A stretch of 64,000 bases of DNA from contig NZ_JAQCNJ010000071.1 of assembly GCF_028275055.1 (NCBI RefSeq), positions 1-64,000 of the forward strand, written 5' to 3'. Origin of the DNA: Haloplanus sp. GTDB taxonomy: Archaea > Halobacteriota > Halobacteria > Halobacteriales > Haloferacaceae. Below the pieces are notes generated by a model. It did no database searches. It was not told where the DNA came from and saw only the letters and a list, made by a program, of their open reading frames with translations. Below are positions 41,364 to 50,303 of this stretch, one piece after another. The position numbers and the translations under genes are program-made. Position 1 is the stretch's first letter, and each line of letters opens with the position of its first letter.

Positions 41364-41957
41364 ATGCGACGAGGCAGACGCGCCATCGTCGTGGTGATCG
41401 TGTTGTTCGGTGCCGGTTGTGTGGGGCTGGCACCCGAAGCCACACCCGACGCGACGGACGCGTCGACGACGACAGCCGTGTCCGACCCCGCCGGCGTCGA
41501 GCACGTCGTCCGCGCGGGAGCGGTACCCGACGACATCGCCTCGGTCAGCATCACGCTACAGGTCGTCTTTGTCGACCGGCGCGACGACGTGGGGCCGTGC
41601 TGGCGGGAGACGTTTTCCGGGCCGTACAAGCCGACGGTGACGCCCATCCGGCCGCCGAGTGGCGACTGTCACCGGTCGGAGCCGATTACCCTCGACCCGG
41701 CCGATATCGACGGCGAGCGGTCGCTGGGTCGGGTCACCGCCCCCGGTCGGTTCGACGGAGGACACGCGCTCCTCGTCACGAACGTGACGGCGACACACGC
41801 GAACGGGACGGTCGTCGACGGGATTCGGGTCGACAAGCGCGTGTCGGTGGTCGAAGGGGCGCCGGCAGGCCCCTACCGCGTTCGGCTCTCGGTGTCGTCG
41901 TACCGCGGGAGCGACCGCCCATACGACTACTGGGTTATCGGCGAGCGCGAGGGGTGA
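41364..41957 (+). CDS. Putative lipoprotein
   Basis: MRRGRRAIVVVIVLFGAGCVGLAPE with lipobox-like FGAGC. Confidence 0.65.
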   Translation: MRRGRRAIVVVIVLFGAGCVGLAPEATPDATDASTTTAVSDPAGVEHVVRAGAVPDDIASVSITLQVVFVDRRDDVGPCWRETFSGPYKPTVTPIRPPSGDCHRSEPITLDPADIDGERSLGRVTAPGRFDGGHALLVTNVTATHANGTVVDGIRVDKRVSVVEGAPAGPYRVRLSVSSYRGSDRPYDYWVIGEREG

Positions 41958-42224
41958 CGGTGGTGTTCAGATGAGCCATCGAGGTTGTGGCTCCCTCGAA
42001 CGGAGCGCCCGGCGACGGCCGGTCGGACAGCCGACGGGCGGGACCGAAAGCGGCTGGCGTCTCGACGAACCCGGACGAGACAGGCACCGCGATGTGGCGG
42101 GAGGCGTGGCGGGTCCCGGGAACCGAGACACCACGGGCGTAGACATCGGCATCGGACGCTCGTTTTCGGAATAACCATCGGGACCGGCCACGCGTTTATG
42201 TCGCTGCCATCCTAACGACCCGCG

Positions 42225-43580
42225 ATGCCCCAGAAGCCACGGTCGCGGCCACCCGGTCCAAGCGGGGAGCCGTTGTTCGGCAATAGCAGGCAGTACGCGA
42301 AGGATCCGTTCGGTTTTTTGACCGCCTGTGAGGCGGCGTACGGTGACGTGGCGCGGGTTGATCTCGGGCCGATGGAGACGTACGTTCTCACCGATCCGAA
42401 CGAAATCGAACGGGTGCTGGTTGGCGACCACGAGAAGTTCCAGAAGCCGGAGTTTCAGGACGATGCGCTCGGTCGCCTCCTCGGCGACGGCCTCCTCCTG
42501 AGCGAGGGGGAGACGTGGCGGAACCAGCGCGAGATCGCGAACCCGTCGTTCAACATGTCACGGCTCTCCGGTATCGCCGAGACGATGAGCCGGCACGCGA
42601 CCGAGGCGGTCGCCGAGTGGAAGGACGGCGAGCGGATCGATCTCGAAATCGAGATGGCGCGGCTGACGGTGCGGATCATCGCCGACGCCATGCTCGGTAT
42701 CGATCTCTCCGAAACGCGGGTTCGGACGATCCAGGAGACCCTCGAACCGCTCGGCGCACGGTTCGAACCGGATCCGCTCCGCTTTGTCACGCCGGACTGG
42801 CTCCCGACCCAAGAGAACCGTGCCTACGAGGACGCAGTCGGGCAACTGGAGGACGTGGTCGCGGATATCGTCGCGGAGCGGCGAGGGACCGAGGGACACG
42901 CGGACGACGACGACCCGCCGATGGACCTGCTGTCGGCGTTGTTGCGCGCTCAGAACCGCGGTAACCAGACCGACGAGCAGATCCGCGACGAGGTGATGAC
43001 GATGTTGCTCGCAGGCCACGACACGACGGCGCTGACGCTTACCTACGCCAGTTACCTGCTCTCGGAGCACCGGGCGGTCGAACGCCGCGTTCATGAGGAA
43101 CTCGACGTCGTTCTCGACGGCCCGCCGACGTTTGCCGACACCCGCGAACTGGGCTACCTCGATAAGGTACTGCAGGAAACGATGCGGCTCTATCCGCCGG
43201 TGTACGTCATCTTCCGCGAGCCGACGGTAGACGTGAAACTCGGAGGCTACCGGGTTCCCGCAGGGTCCGCCGTGATGTGTCCCCAGTGGGCCGTCCACCG
43301 GTCACCCCGGTGGTGGGACGACCCCGAGACGTTCGATCCCGACCGCTGGGAACGCGGCCGTGCCGCCGACCGTCCACGATTTGCCCATTTCCCGTTCGGC
43401 GGTGGGCCACGGGCCTGCATCGGACGGCAGTTCTCGTTGTTGGAGGCGAAACTCATCCTCGGGGTCGTCGGGCAGGAGTTCCGCCTGCGGTACGACCGCG
43501 ACCGACCGTTCGACCTTCGGGGGTCGCTGACGATGCACCCCGAGGGCGGGATGCCGATGCGGGTCGAGCAACGGAGCTAG
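42225..43580 (+). CDS. Cytochrome P450
   Basis: LLAGHDTTALTLTYASYLL I-helix; ETMRLYPPVY (ExxR); FPFGGGPRACIGRQFSLLEAKLIL heme-Cys loop. Confidence 0.97.
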   Translation: MPQKPRSRPPGPSGEPLFGNSRQYAKDPFGFLTACEAAYGDVARVDLGPMETYVLTDPNEIERVLVGDHEKFQKPEFQDDALGRLLGDGLLLSEGETWRNQREIANPSFNMSRLSGIAETMSRHATEAVAEWKDGERIDLEIEMARLTVRIIADAMLGIDLSETRVRTIQETLEPLGARFEPDPLRFVTPDWLPTQENRAYEDAVGQLEDVVADIVAERRGTEGHADDDDPPMDLLSALLRAQNRGNQTDEQIRDEVMTMLLAGHDTTALTLTYASYLLSEHRAVERRVHEELDVVLDGPPTFADTRELGYLDKVLQETMRLYPPVYVIFREPTVDVKLGGYRVPAGSAVMCPQWAVHRSPRWWDDPETFDPDRWERGRAADRPRFAHFPFGGGPRACIGRQFSLLEAKLILGVVGQEFRLRYDRDRPFDLRGSLTMHPEGGMPMRVEQRS

Positions 43581-44098
43581 GGCCGGGGCAACGAGACGGT
43601 CCACCCCGCCTCGCGCCGGGCGCGGCTCCAGAGGTCGAGTTCCGACACCGTCCACGTCACGGAATCGAGGTTCTTTGCGTGGAGGCGGTCGATGGCATCG
43701 CCGACCGCCGCGGCGTCGCCGCCGCGGGCGAGGGTGACGTGAGGGACGTACGCCTCGCCCTCCAACTCGTCGTCGACAACGCCGAACGCCTCAACCAGCC
43801 GGCGGTGCAGGTCGGCGAGTCCGGGGCTTTCGACGGCGAGGTAGACGACCGGTCCCGGACCGTGCGGAGGCGTCTCGAAGGCGCCGATCCCGGTCACCGA
43901 CGCCTCGAACGCCGGCGCCGGTGAAAGCGCGCCCCGGAGTCGCTCCCGGAGGTGGTGGTACTCGTCCGCCTCGGCCTCGAACCGCTTGCAGACGAGGGTG
44001 TGGCGGTCCCGGATCCGGTCGAAGGGGGTCAGGTCGGACAACAGGTCGGCGGCGAGGCGGTCGACGCGACCCGGGACCGGGACGTTGAGACTGTACAC
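43577..44098 (-). CDS. 2'-5' RNA ligase family protein (LigT/2H phosphoesterase)
   Basis: 2H-like motifs including EAYVPHVTLARG; MYSLNVPVPGRVDRLAADL. Stop overlaps the P450 stop. Confidence 0.85.
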   Translation of the reverse strand: MYSLNVPVPGRVDRLAADLLSDLTPFDRIRDRHTLVCKRFEAEADEYHHLRERLRGALSPAPAFEASVTGIGAFETPPHGPGPVVYLAVESPGLADLHRRLVEAFGVVDDELEGEAYVPHVTLARGGDAAAVGDAIDRLHAKNLDSVTWTVSELDLWSRARREAGWTVSLPRP

Positions 44099-44137
44099 GT
44101 CGGAGGATGCGGCGGCGCCGAAAAGAGGATTGTGGGC

Positions 44138-44326
44138 TCAGATTCGGTCGGACAGCCAGAGAACGATGAGGACGACGATCAACAGGCCGATGACCGGGCG
44201 AAGCAGCCCGAGCAGGCCAAAGAGGATGTCGAAAAGTTCCTCGACGATCTCGAGGGCGATCCAGATCACCACCAGAACGAGAACGATCTTCAACAGCGAC
44301 TCCACGTCGAGGGAGGCGCGGGTCAT
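44138..44326 (-). CDS. Small membrane protein (DUF7554-like)
   Basis: MTRASLDVESLLKIVLVLVVIWIALEIVEELFDILFGLLGLLRPVIGLLIVVLIVLWLSDRI. Confidence 0.7.
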   Translation of the reverse strand: MTRASLDVESLLKIVLVLVVIWIALEIVEELFDILFGLLGLLRPVIGLLIVVLIVLWLSDRI

Positions 44327-44405
44327 GGCCGGAGGTGGGAACGGTCCCGATAAAAGGGTAGCGGCCGTCCGGGCGACTTTTGATCGCCGGCACCCAGAAG
44401 AAACC

Positions 44406-45053
44406 GTGATCCCGCTGGTTCACGACTTCGACGGCGAGGTAGTGCTGATCTTTGGCGGCGGGCCCGTCGGCGCACGGAAGGCGCGGCGTTTTGCGGAGGA
44501 GGCACGGGTCGTCGTCGTCAGCCCGGTGTTCGCTGACGAGGCGTTCGGCGAGAGCGAGTTCGTCCGCGCCGCGCCCGACCCGGCGGACGTGTCGGGATGG
44601 ATCGAGGCCACAGACCCCGCACTCGTCGTCGCCGCCACCGACGACGACGACCTCAACGCCGCGGTCGGACGGGCGGCAAGGGAGGCGGGCGTTCTCGTCA
44701 ACCGCGCGGACCGGAGCGGCGGGCGGGAGCGAGGGAGCGTCGTCGTCCCCGCGACCGTGCGGGACGACCCCGTGGGCGTCGCCGTCACCACGGGCGGAAC
44801 CAGTCCCGCCGTGAGCCGGCGGTTACGCCGGGAACTCGAATCGAGCATAAAGGGTGCAGGGGCGGTGGCGACGGTCGTCGCCGACCTGCGGGCGGCACTC
44901 AAAACGCGGTCGATCGACCCGACGCGTCGTCGTGAGGCCGTCCGCGCCGTCGCCGAGGCCGACACCGTGTGGGCGGTCGCACGGGAAACCGGCGACGAAC
45001 GGCGGGTTCGTGAGGTCGCCGACCGGATCGTCGCCGACACACTCGACGGCTGA
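44406..45053 (+). CDS. Precorrin-2 dehydrogenase / siroheme synthase N-terminal (CysG-N/Met8-like)
   Basis: LVHDFDGEVVLIFGGGPVGARKARRF; VVAATDDDDLNAAVGRAAREAGVLVNRADRS; GTSPAVSRRLRRELE. GTG 44406 likely start. Confidence 0.88.
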   Translation: MIPLVHDFDGEVVLIFGGGPVGARKARRFAEEARVVVVSPVFADEAFGESEFVRAAPDPADVSGWIEATDPALVVAATDDDDLNAAVGRAAREAGVLVNRADRSGGRERGSVVVPATVRDDPVGVAVTTGGTSPAVSRRLRRELESSIKGAGAVATVVADLRAALKTRSIDPTRRREAVRAVAEADTVWAVARETGDERRVREVADRIVADTLDG

Positions 45054-45389
45054 TCACCAGTCGACGCTCAACGTACCGTCGCCCTCGGGGTCGGGGGCGA
45101 TCTCCTCGTCGGTCCGGCGGTCGATCACGTGGATAACTCCCCGCCCCTTTTTGGCCGGGCAGACCTCGGCGGCACGGACGTTGTGGGACAACTCCTCCTC
45201 GCCGACGTAGTAGGTCCGGGGGCGTGCCAGCCCGGTGTCGAGAGAAAGGTCCCAGTTCGGGGACACCTCCGCGCATTTCCCGGTGCCGATACAGCCGCTT
45301 GCCTCGAAGATGATCTTGTACGGTTTGGTCTCGACTGGCGGGGCGTCGTCGCCGCCAACGTCGCTTGGCCGGATACCGTCGTCGCTCAT
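45054..45389 (-). CDS. Ferredoxin, three-cysteine (3Fe-4S-like) pattern
   Basis: FEASGCIGTGKCAEVSPNWDLS...AAEVCPAKKG: Cx5C plus CP. Confidence 0.8.
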   Translation of the reverse strand: MSDDGIRPSDVGGDDAPPVETKPYKIIFEASGCIGTGKCAEVSPNWDLSLDTGLARPRTYYVGEEELSHNVRAAEVCPAKKGRGVIHVIDRRTDEEIAPDPEGDGTLSVDW

Positions 45390-45426
45390 GAGTGTGGTAG
45401 TCGAGGGAGGCTGTTAAACGGGTGGG

Positions 45427-46500
45427 TCAGAACGCCCGCAGGTCGTCGAGAACGGCCGCGGCGGAACCGTTGTCGATGGCGGCGCGCGCGGCGTCAAGCC
45501 CAGAGTCAAGCGAGTCGGCGTCGCCGCCGGCGTGGATCCGGACTGCGGCGTTGAGCGCGATGGCGTCGCGCCAGTGGTCGTCCCGGTCGCCAGCAAGAAC
45601 CTCGCGGGTGAGGCGGGCGCTGTCTACGGCCACGTCGTCGACCCCCAGATCCGCCTCCTCGAAATCCATGCCGTAGCTGGCCGTCTCTATCTCGTAATCG
45701 TCGAACTCGCCCGAGGCCGACCAGTCCGCAACCTTCGTGTAGCCGGGCCGAATGTCGTCGTACCCCTCCATTCCTTGAAACATAACGACCCGGTCTAAGT
45801 CGTGGAACTCGCTTCGCTCGAACGTCTCGACGACCTTTTTCGCGAAGGCGAGGTGGTAGAAGGAGCCGAGGTGGACGCTCGCGCCCGCGGGGTTTGCGAG
45901 CGTCTCGACCGTGTTGACGAACGTGCGGACGCCCATCCGATCCCGGCGGTCGAACAGGTCGTCGACAACGGCGTTAAACGCCGGCTGGTAGTAGAAGCCA
46001 AAGCCCGTCTCGTCGACCATGTCCGCGGAGTCACGGGGCGAGAGTTCGGTCGCCACGCCGAGTTCGTCGAGAACGTGTTTGTACGCGTCCTGTTTCTGCG
46101 TGGGGACGCGGTCGCCGGAGTGGGCGACGACGGGCGTGCCCGCGGCGGCCGCGACGACACCGGCCGCGAGACCGAGGATTGCCGTCCGACCCTTGCCGTC
46201 GTAGTTGGCGCCGCAGTCGACGGGGTCGGCGTCGGGGGTCGCGTACTCGACGCGCCCGCACATCTCGTCGACAAAGGCGGCGAGTTCCTCCGGCGTGTTG
46301 TGCTTCCAACGGTTGGCGAGCCAGAACGCCCCGAGCGTCGTCGGATCGGGGTCACCGTCGAGAATCCGCGTCATCGCTTCCCCGGCTTGGACGCGGGTCA
46401 TGTCCTCTGCGGATTTCGTTCCGGAACCGACCACTTCGGTCATCAGGCGTTTCAGCGGCCACGACTCCCCGGCTTGGATATCGGTATCGGCGTCGCTCAT
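45427..46500 (-). CDS. Anthranilate phosphoribosyltransferase-family protein (TrpD2-like)
   Basis: MTRVQAGEAMTRILDGDPDPTTLGAFWLANRWKHNTPEELAAFVDEM; ANPAGASVHLGSFY; VVMFQGMEGYDDIRPG. Confidence 0.8.
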   Translation of the reverse strand: MSDADTDIQAGESWPLKRLMTEVVGSGTKSAEDMTRVQAGEAMTRILDGDPDPTTLGAFWLANRWKHNTPEELAAFVDEMCGRVEYATPDADPVDCGANYDGKGRTAILGLAAGVVAAAAGTPVVAHSGDRVPTQKQDAYKHVLDELGVATELSPRDSADMVDETGFGFYYQPAFNAVVDDLFDRRDRMGVRTFVNTVETLANPAGASVHLGSFYHLAFAKKVVETFERSEFHDLDRVVMFQGMEGYDDIRPGYTKVADWSASGEFDDYEIETASYGMDFEEADLGVDDVAVDSARLTREVLAGDRDDHWRDAIALNAAVRIHAGGDADSLDSGLDAARAAIDNGSAAAVLDDLRAF

Positions 46501-47330
46501 TGTCGGTTCACCTCCACGACCTCAACGCCGGACGGCGGAGAACCGTCGGTCGCCGCGTCGGTTTCGCCGAGGCAGTGTGCGACCGTCTCACGGACGTCGA
46601 CGACCCCCCCGACGACGGTGACTGCAGGGGGATCGATGCCGGCCTCGTCGACGCGGTCGACGATGGTATCGAGGGTGCCCGTCACGGTTCGCTCGTCGGG
46701 GAGGGTCGCCCGCTCAACCATGGCGACGGGTGTTTCGGGATCGACACCCTCCTCACGGAGGGTTGCGGCGTTGTCGGGCAGGCGGCCAACACCCATCAGA
46801 ATCACCAGCGTCCCGCCGGCGGCGACGAGGTCGGAGAGTGCCCCCCAGTCGAGGGCGCTGTCGGCTTTGGTCGGATCCTCGTGGCCGGTGACCACCGCGA
46901 GCGTCGAGGCGTGGTCGCGGTGGGTTGGGGGGATGCCGGCGACACCGGGCGCGGCGATAGCGCTGGTGACACCGGGCACCACCTCGAAGGGGACGCCGTG
47001 GCGTGCGAGGTGTTCGGCCTCCTCGCCGCCGCGGGCGAAGATGGTCGGATCGCCGCCCTTCAGGCGGACCACGTCGTGACCAGCCCGTGCCTCGCGGACG
47101 AGGTGGTCGTTGATCTCCGCCTGTGGTGTCCGCTCACCGTCTGCGCGTTTGCCCACGTGTTCGACGCGGGTGGAGTCAGAAATCGATTCGATCACGCCGT
47201 CGCCCACGAGCGAGTCGTGGAGAACGACGTCCGCCTCGTCGAGAAGCCGGCGGGCCTTTACCGTCATGAGTTCGGGGTCGCCCGGGCCGGCTCCGACGAG
47301 ATACACCGTGCCGGTGGTCGTAGTACTCAT
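46497..47330 (-). CDS. cobA: Uroporphyrinogen-III C-methyltransferase (SUMT), copy 2
   Basis: GTVYLVGAGPGDPELMTVKARRLLDEADVVLHDSLV; VVRLKGGDPTIFARGGEEAEHLARHGVPFEVVPGVTSAIAAPGVAGIPPTHRD. Confidence 0.94.
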   Translation of the reverse strand: MSTTTTGTVYLVGAGPGDPELMTVKARRLLDEADVVLHDSLVGDGVIESISDSTRVEHVGKRADGERTPQAEINDHLVREARAGHDVVRLKGGDPTIFARGGEEAEHLARHGVPFEVVPGVTSAIAAPGVAGIPPTHRDHASTLAVVTGHEDPTKADSALDWGALSDLVAAGGTLVILMGVGRLPDNAATLREEGVDPETPVAMVERATLPDERTVTGTLDTIVDRVDEAGIDPPAVTVVGGVVDVRETVAHCLGETDAATDGSPPSGVEVVEVNRQ

Positions 47331-47421
47331 CGTTGAGGGGTGTCGGGGTGGTTCGGTACCGGTTCGTGCGGCGTGTGGGTCGCGTCGACCGGCGCCGAGA
47401 CAAGCGTGTTCGTCCGGTCGG

Positions 47422-47706
47422 TCATGTGTCCTCGGTTCCGTCCACGCGCTCCGCCGCCTTTTGTAGTTCGGTCGCGAGGGTGCGTGCCTCGTCGGCCGAG
47501 AGGGTGGCGCGGTCCGCGTGGGCGGGAACGTTATGCAGTTGCGTGTTGTCGAGTTCGAGTTCCAGTGTGACCTCGTCGGGATCCTTCCGGGGGGTCCGCA
47601 CGTTCAACGTGGCGAAGGCCTCCTCCTCGAAGCCGTGTCCCTCTACGCTCCCGTCGAGAAGGTCAAACGTCGTGAAGGCGTTGACCTTCATCACGCGGTC
47701 GGCCAT
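47422..47706 (-). CDS. Small haloarchaeal protein (DUF6360-like), paralogue of 29895-30197
   Basis: MADRVMKVNAFTTFDLLDGSVEGHGFEEEAFATLNVRTPRKDPDEVTLELELDNTQLHNVPAHADRATLSADEARTLATEL. Confidence 0.7.
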   Translation of the reverse strand: MADRVMKVNAFTTFDLLDGSVEGHGFEEEAFATLNVRTPRKDPDEVTLELELDNTQLHNVPAHADRATLSADEARTLATELQKAAERVDGTEDT

Positions 47707-47707
47707 G

Positions 47708-49486
47708 CTAGTCGTCCGATGGGAGCGGCTGATCGTTGGGGTCCGTCGGCGCGGGCGAGGCACCCATGTCGGTGTTCTCGGCGTACGGATACCACGTCAG
47801 CTTCGTGTTGCCGAGGTAGGGGTCCTCGTAGCTCGTCTCCTCGCCGTCGGCGAGGGCAGCGAGTTCGTCCTCGTCGCGTTCGGCGACGAAGTCGCGGAAG
47901 GACTGCTCTGGGCCGTCACGTTCCGCCTCGAAGGCCGCAAGCAGGTTGGCGATGTAGCCAGGGACCTCGTCGGCGGGGACGCGCATCTTCACCCAGTCGG
48001 CAAAGGTCGGATTCTCGCCGAGGCCGCCGCCGAGGCCGACATCGAACGCCTCGACCGCGTCGCCGTTCTTGCGCGTTTTCATGCCGCGGAGGCTGATGTC
48101 TGCGATCTGGGGCTGTGCACAGGAGGCGGTACAACCCGAGAGGTGGATATGGAAGTCGTCGACGCCCTCGGGCAGTTCGACGTTGTTCCGGAGCCACCGG
48201 CCGTACCGGACCATCCGGTTTTTCGTCTCGACGATCGAGAGCGAGCAGTACTCGGTTCCGGTACACGCGATGGAACCACGCATGAACGGATGTGGGTCGG
48301 GCGAGTGTTCGTCGAGGAGGTCCTCGCCGAGGAAGTCGTCCAGATCCTCGTCGGCGATGTCGCCGACGATAACGTTCTGACGCTGGGTGAGCCCGATCAT
48401 CTCGGAGCCGTACGACTCTGCGAGGTCCGCGAGTTCGATCACGTCGTCGGCGCCCATCCGACCGACGGTGACATAAAGGCCAACGAAGTTCTGGCCGTCG
48501 CTCTGGTCGTGGACGCCGACGTAGTCGCCGTGGGCGTCCGAGCGGCCGGCGTTGTAGTCGTACTCGTCGCGAAGCCCCTCCCCGGCGGTCGGGAGTTCGT
48601 AGTCGATATACTCCTCCTGCAGGACCGAGCGGACCTTCTCCGGGCCCCACTCGTCGACGAGGAACTTGATTCGGGCGTTGAAGCGGTCGTCTCGGTCGCC
48701 GTAGTCACGGAACAACGCGGACATCCCGGCGGCCACGTCCGCGGCGTTCTCGGGCCGGCAAAAGACGTCGATATCGCGGGCGAAGCGGGGCTCCTTGCGG
48801 GAGAGGCCGCCGCCGACGTTGACGTTGAACCCCTCGACCTCCTCGCCGTCGATCTCTTTGATCGCGGGTTCGAAGGCGAGGTCGTTGATATCGCCCTGAC
48901 CGGAGCCACGGCGGTCGCCGGTCATCGCGACCTTCCACTTCCGGGGCAGGTTGGCGTAGAGGTCGTTGCCTTTGAACGTCTCGTGGAGTTCCTGAACGAC
49001 CGGCCAGACGTCGATGAGTTCGTCGGCGTCGCGGCCGGCGACGGGCGAGCCGACGATGTTGCGCCACGAGTCGCCACACGCCTGAATCGTCGACAGACCG
49101 GCCGACTCGAGTTCGTCCCAGATGTCCGGGATATCCTCGACTTTGATCCAGTGGAGTTGGATCGACTGCCGGGTGGTGAAGTCGGCGTACGCCGACCCGA
49201 ACTCGGGGTTGTCGACGGGGCCGGTGGCGTAGTCGCGGGCCACCTCGCCGACGGTCCGGAGCTGGTCCGGCGTCATCCGGCCCATCGGCGTCCCGATTCG
49301 CATCATGAAGTAGCTCTCTTGACCCTTCCGCTGGTGGTACAGGCCCCACCATTTGAACCGCTCGAACCAGGCGTCGTGTTCGTCCTCGGGGATCGCCTCC
49401 CAGCCCTCCTCCGCGAATCGGAGGAGATGGTCGCGTATCTCCATTCCGTAGGTTTCGTCTTTCCAGCGCTCGACTTTGGATGGCAT
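47708..49486 (-). CDS. nirA: Siroheme/4Fe-4S nitrite/sulfite reductase (copy 2, ferredoxin-nitrite-reductase-like)
   Basis: CTGTEYC (Cx5C) and SGCTASCAQPQIADISLRGMK (Cx3C); TRQSIQLHWIKVEDIPDIWDELESAGLST; TATA-like ggtatatatg about 28 nt upstream. Confidence 0.92.
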   Translation of the reverse strand: MPSKVERWKDETYGMEIRDHLLRFAEEGWEAIPEDEHDAWFERFKWWGLYHQRKGQESYFMMRIGTPMGRMTPDQLRTVGEVARDYATGPVDNPEFGSAYADFTTRQSIQLHWIKVEDIPDIWDELESAGLSTIQACGDSWRNIVGSPVAGRDADELIDVWPVVQELHETFKGNDLYANLPRKWKVAMTGDRRGSGQGDINDLAFEPAIKEIDGEEVEGFNVNVGGGLSRKEPRFARDIDVFCRPENAADVAAGMSALFRDYGDRDDRFNARIKFLVDEWGPEKVRSVLQEEYIDYELPTAGEGLRDEYDYNAGRSDAHGDYVGVHDQSDGQNFVGLYVTVGRMGADDVIELADLAESYGSEMIGLTQRQNVIVGDIADEDLDDFLGEDLLDEHSPDPHPFMRGSIACTGTEYCSLSIVETKNRMVRYGRWLRNNVELPEGVDDFHIHLSGCTASCAQPQIADISLRGMKTRKNGDAVEAFDVGLGGGLGENPTFADWVKMRVPADEVPGYIANLLAAFEAERDGPEQSFRDFVAERDEDELAALADGEETSYEDPYLGNTKLTWYPYAENTDMGASPAPTDPNDQPLPSDD

Positions 49487-49600
49487 GATACTAACACGGA
49501 ATGGATCCGAACATATATACCGTCGGTCCCACCCGGAACCTTCCCGCCTCTCCGGGGAGCAGACAAATATTGCTGCTATGTCGGAGACTCAGCTCATCCG

Positions 49601-49924
49601 TCAGGAACGCGTCCGACGGCGAGAAAGGTGGACGCTTTCGGGGACTACGGGTCTGAACTCGTCGGTTCTCGGATCGACGCGACCGAGCGTCAGCCAGTCG
49701 GTGACGCCTTCCTCGCCACACTGGATACACCGGCCTGCGATCCGTGCCTCGACGTTCGCGCCGTCGGCACCAACCTCGACGAACCCTTCTGCGAGAAAGT
49801 CCGCGAGGCGGCAGGAACAGAAATCGTGCGTTGCAAGCCGCCAGAGGTCGCTCACGTTCACCTCGCGGGAGTCGTTGACACTGACCCAGGCCCCGTCGTC
49901 GAGCTGGTGAACGTCGGTGGTCAC
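49601..49924 (-). CDS. Small Cys-containing haloarchaeal protein (possible zinc-binding)
   Basis: MTTDVHQLDDGAWVSVNDSREVNVSDLWRLATHDFCSCRLADF...RCIQCGEEGVTDWLTLG; TATA-like ccttaga upstream on the minus strand. Confidence 0.6.
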   Translation of the reverse strand: MTTDVHQLDDGAWVSVNDSREVNVSDLWRLATHDFCSCRLADFLAEGFVEVGADGANVEARIAGRCIQCGEEGVTDWLTLGRVDPRTDEFRPVVPESVHLSRRRTRS

Positions 49925-49975
49925 TGTCGTCGGTTGGGCCCCGACCGTTCTAAGGCCGTCGCCGTGGGCGACGAT

Positions 49976-49994
49976 TGCCGCCCGTCACGGGCGG
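49976..49994. other. Perfect 8-bp inverted repeat between divergent genes
   Basis: GCCGCCCG-tca-CGGGCGGC. Confidence 0.45.
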
Positions 49995-50116
49995 CGGTGG
50001 CCCCCCTAATCGGTCGCCCCCGGTCGATTTACCCGAATCGAGGTGTCGGTGGTACCGGAAATCCCCGCCTCAATGTTGGAGAATGGGTAGCGATTACGCC
50101 GGCACACGGTATTATA

Positions 50117-50133
50117 CGTACACACGGTGTACG
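50117..50133. promoter_or_regulatory. Candidate operator: 17-bp inverted repeat just downstream of a TATA box
   Basis: CGTACAC-acg-GTGTACG, directly abutting the TATA-like attata at 50111-50116. Confidence 0.5.
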
Positions 50134-50141
50134 AGTGTTCG

Positions 50142-50303
50142 ATGAGCGAGAACAGCGAGACCGTGACGGGGTCGTCGGACGCGGACACCGACCGGGACGC
50201 CGCCGAGGAGCGAAACCACCTCTCCGATGTCGAGGCCGGTGCAGGCTGTACGGAGATCTGGGAGCATCTGAGCGAAACCCGCGACGGCGCGGAACAGGAC
50301 TGA
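50142..50303 (+). CDS. Small conserved-looking haloarchaeal protein (53 aa)
   Basis: Not on the ORF track. MSENSETVTGSSDADTDRDAAEERNHLSDVEAGAGCTEIWEHLSETRDGAEQD*, with TATA about 28 nt upstream. Confidence 0.65.
   Translation: MSENSETVTGSSDADTDRDAAEERNHLSDVEAGAGCTEIWEHLSETRDGAEQD

Noticed and set aside
41971-42174. 67-aa ORF MSHRGCGSLERSARRRPVG...
   Set aside because: Arg/Gly-rich, overlaps alternative ORFs in other frames, no promoter-spacing support.
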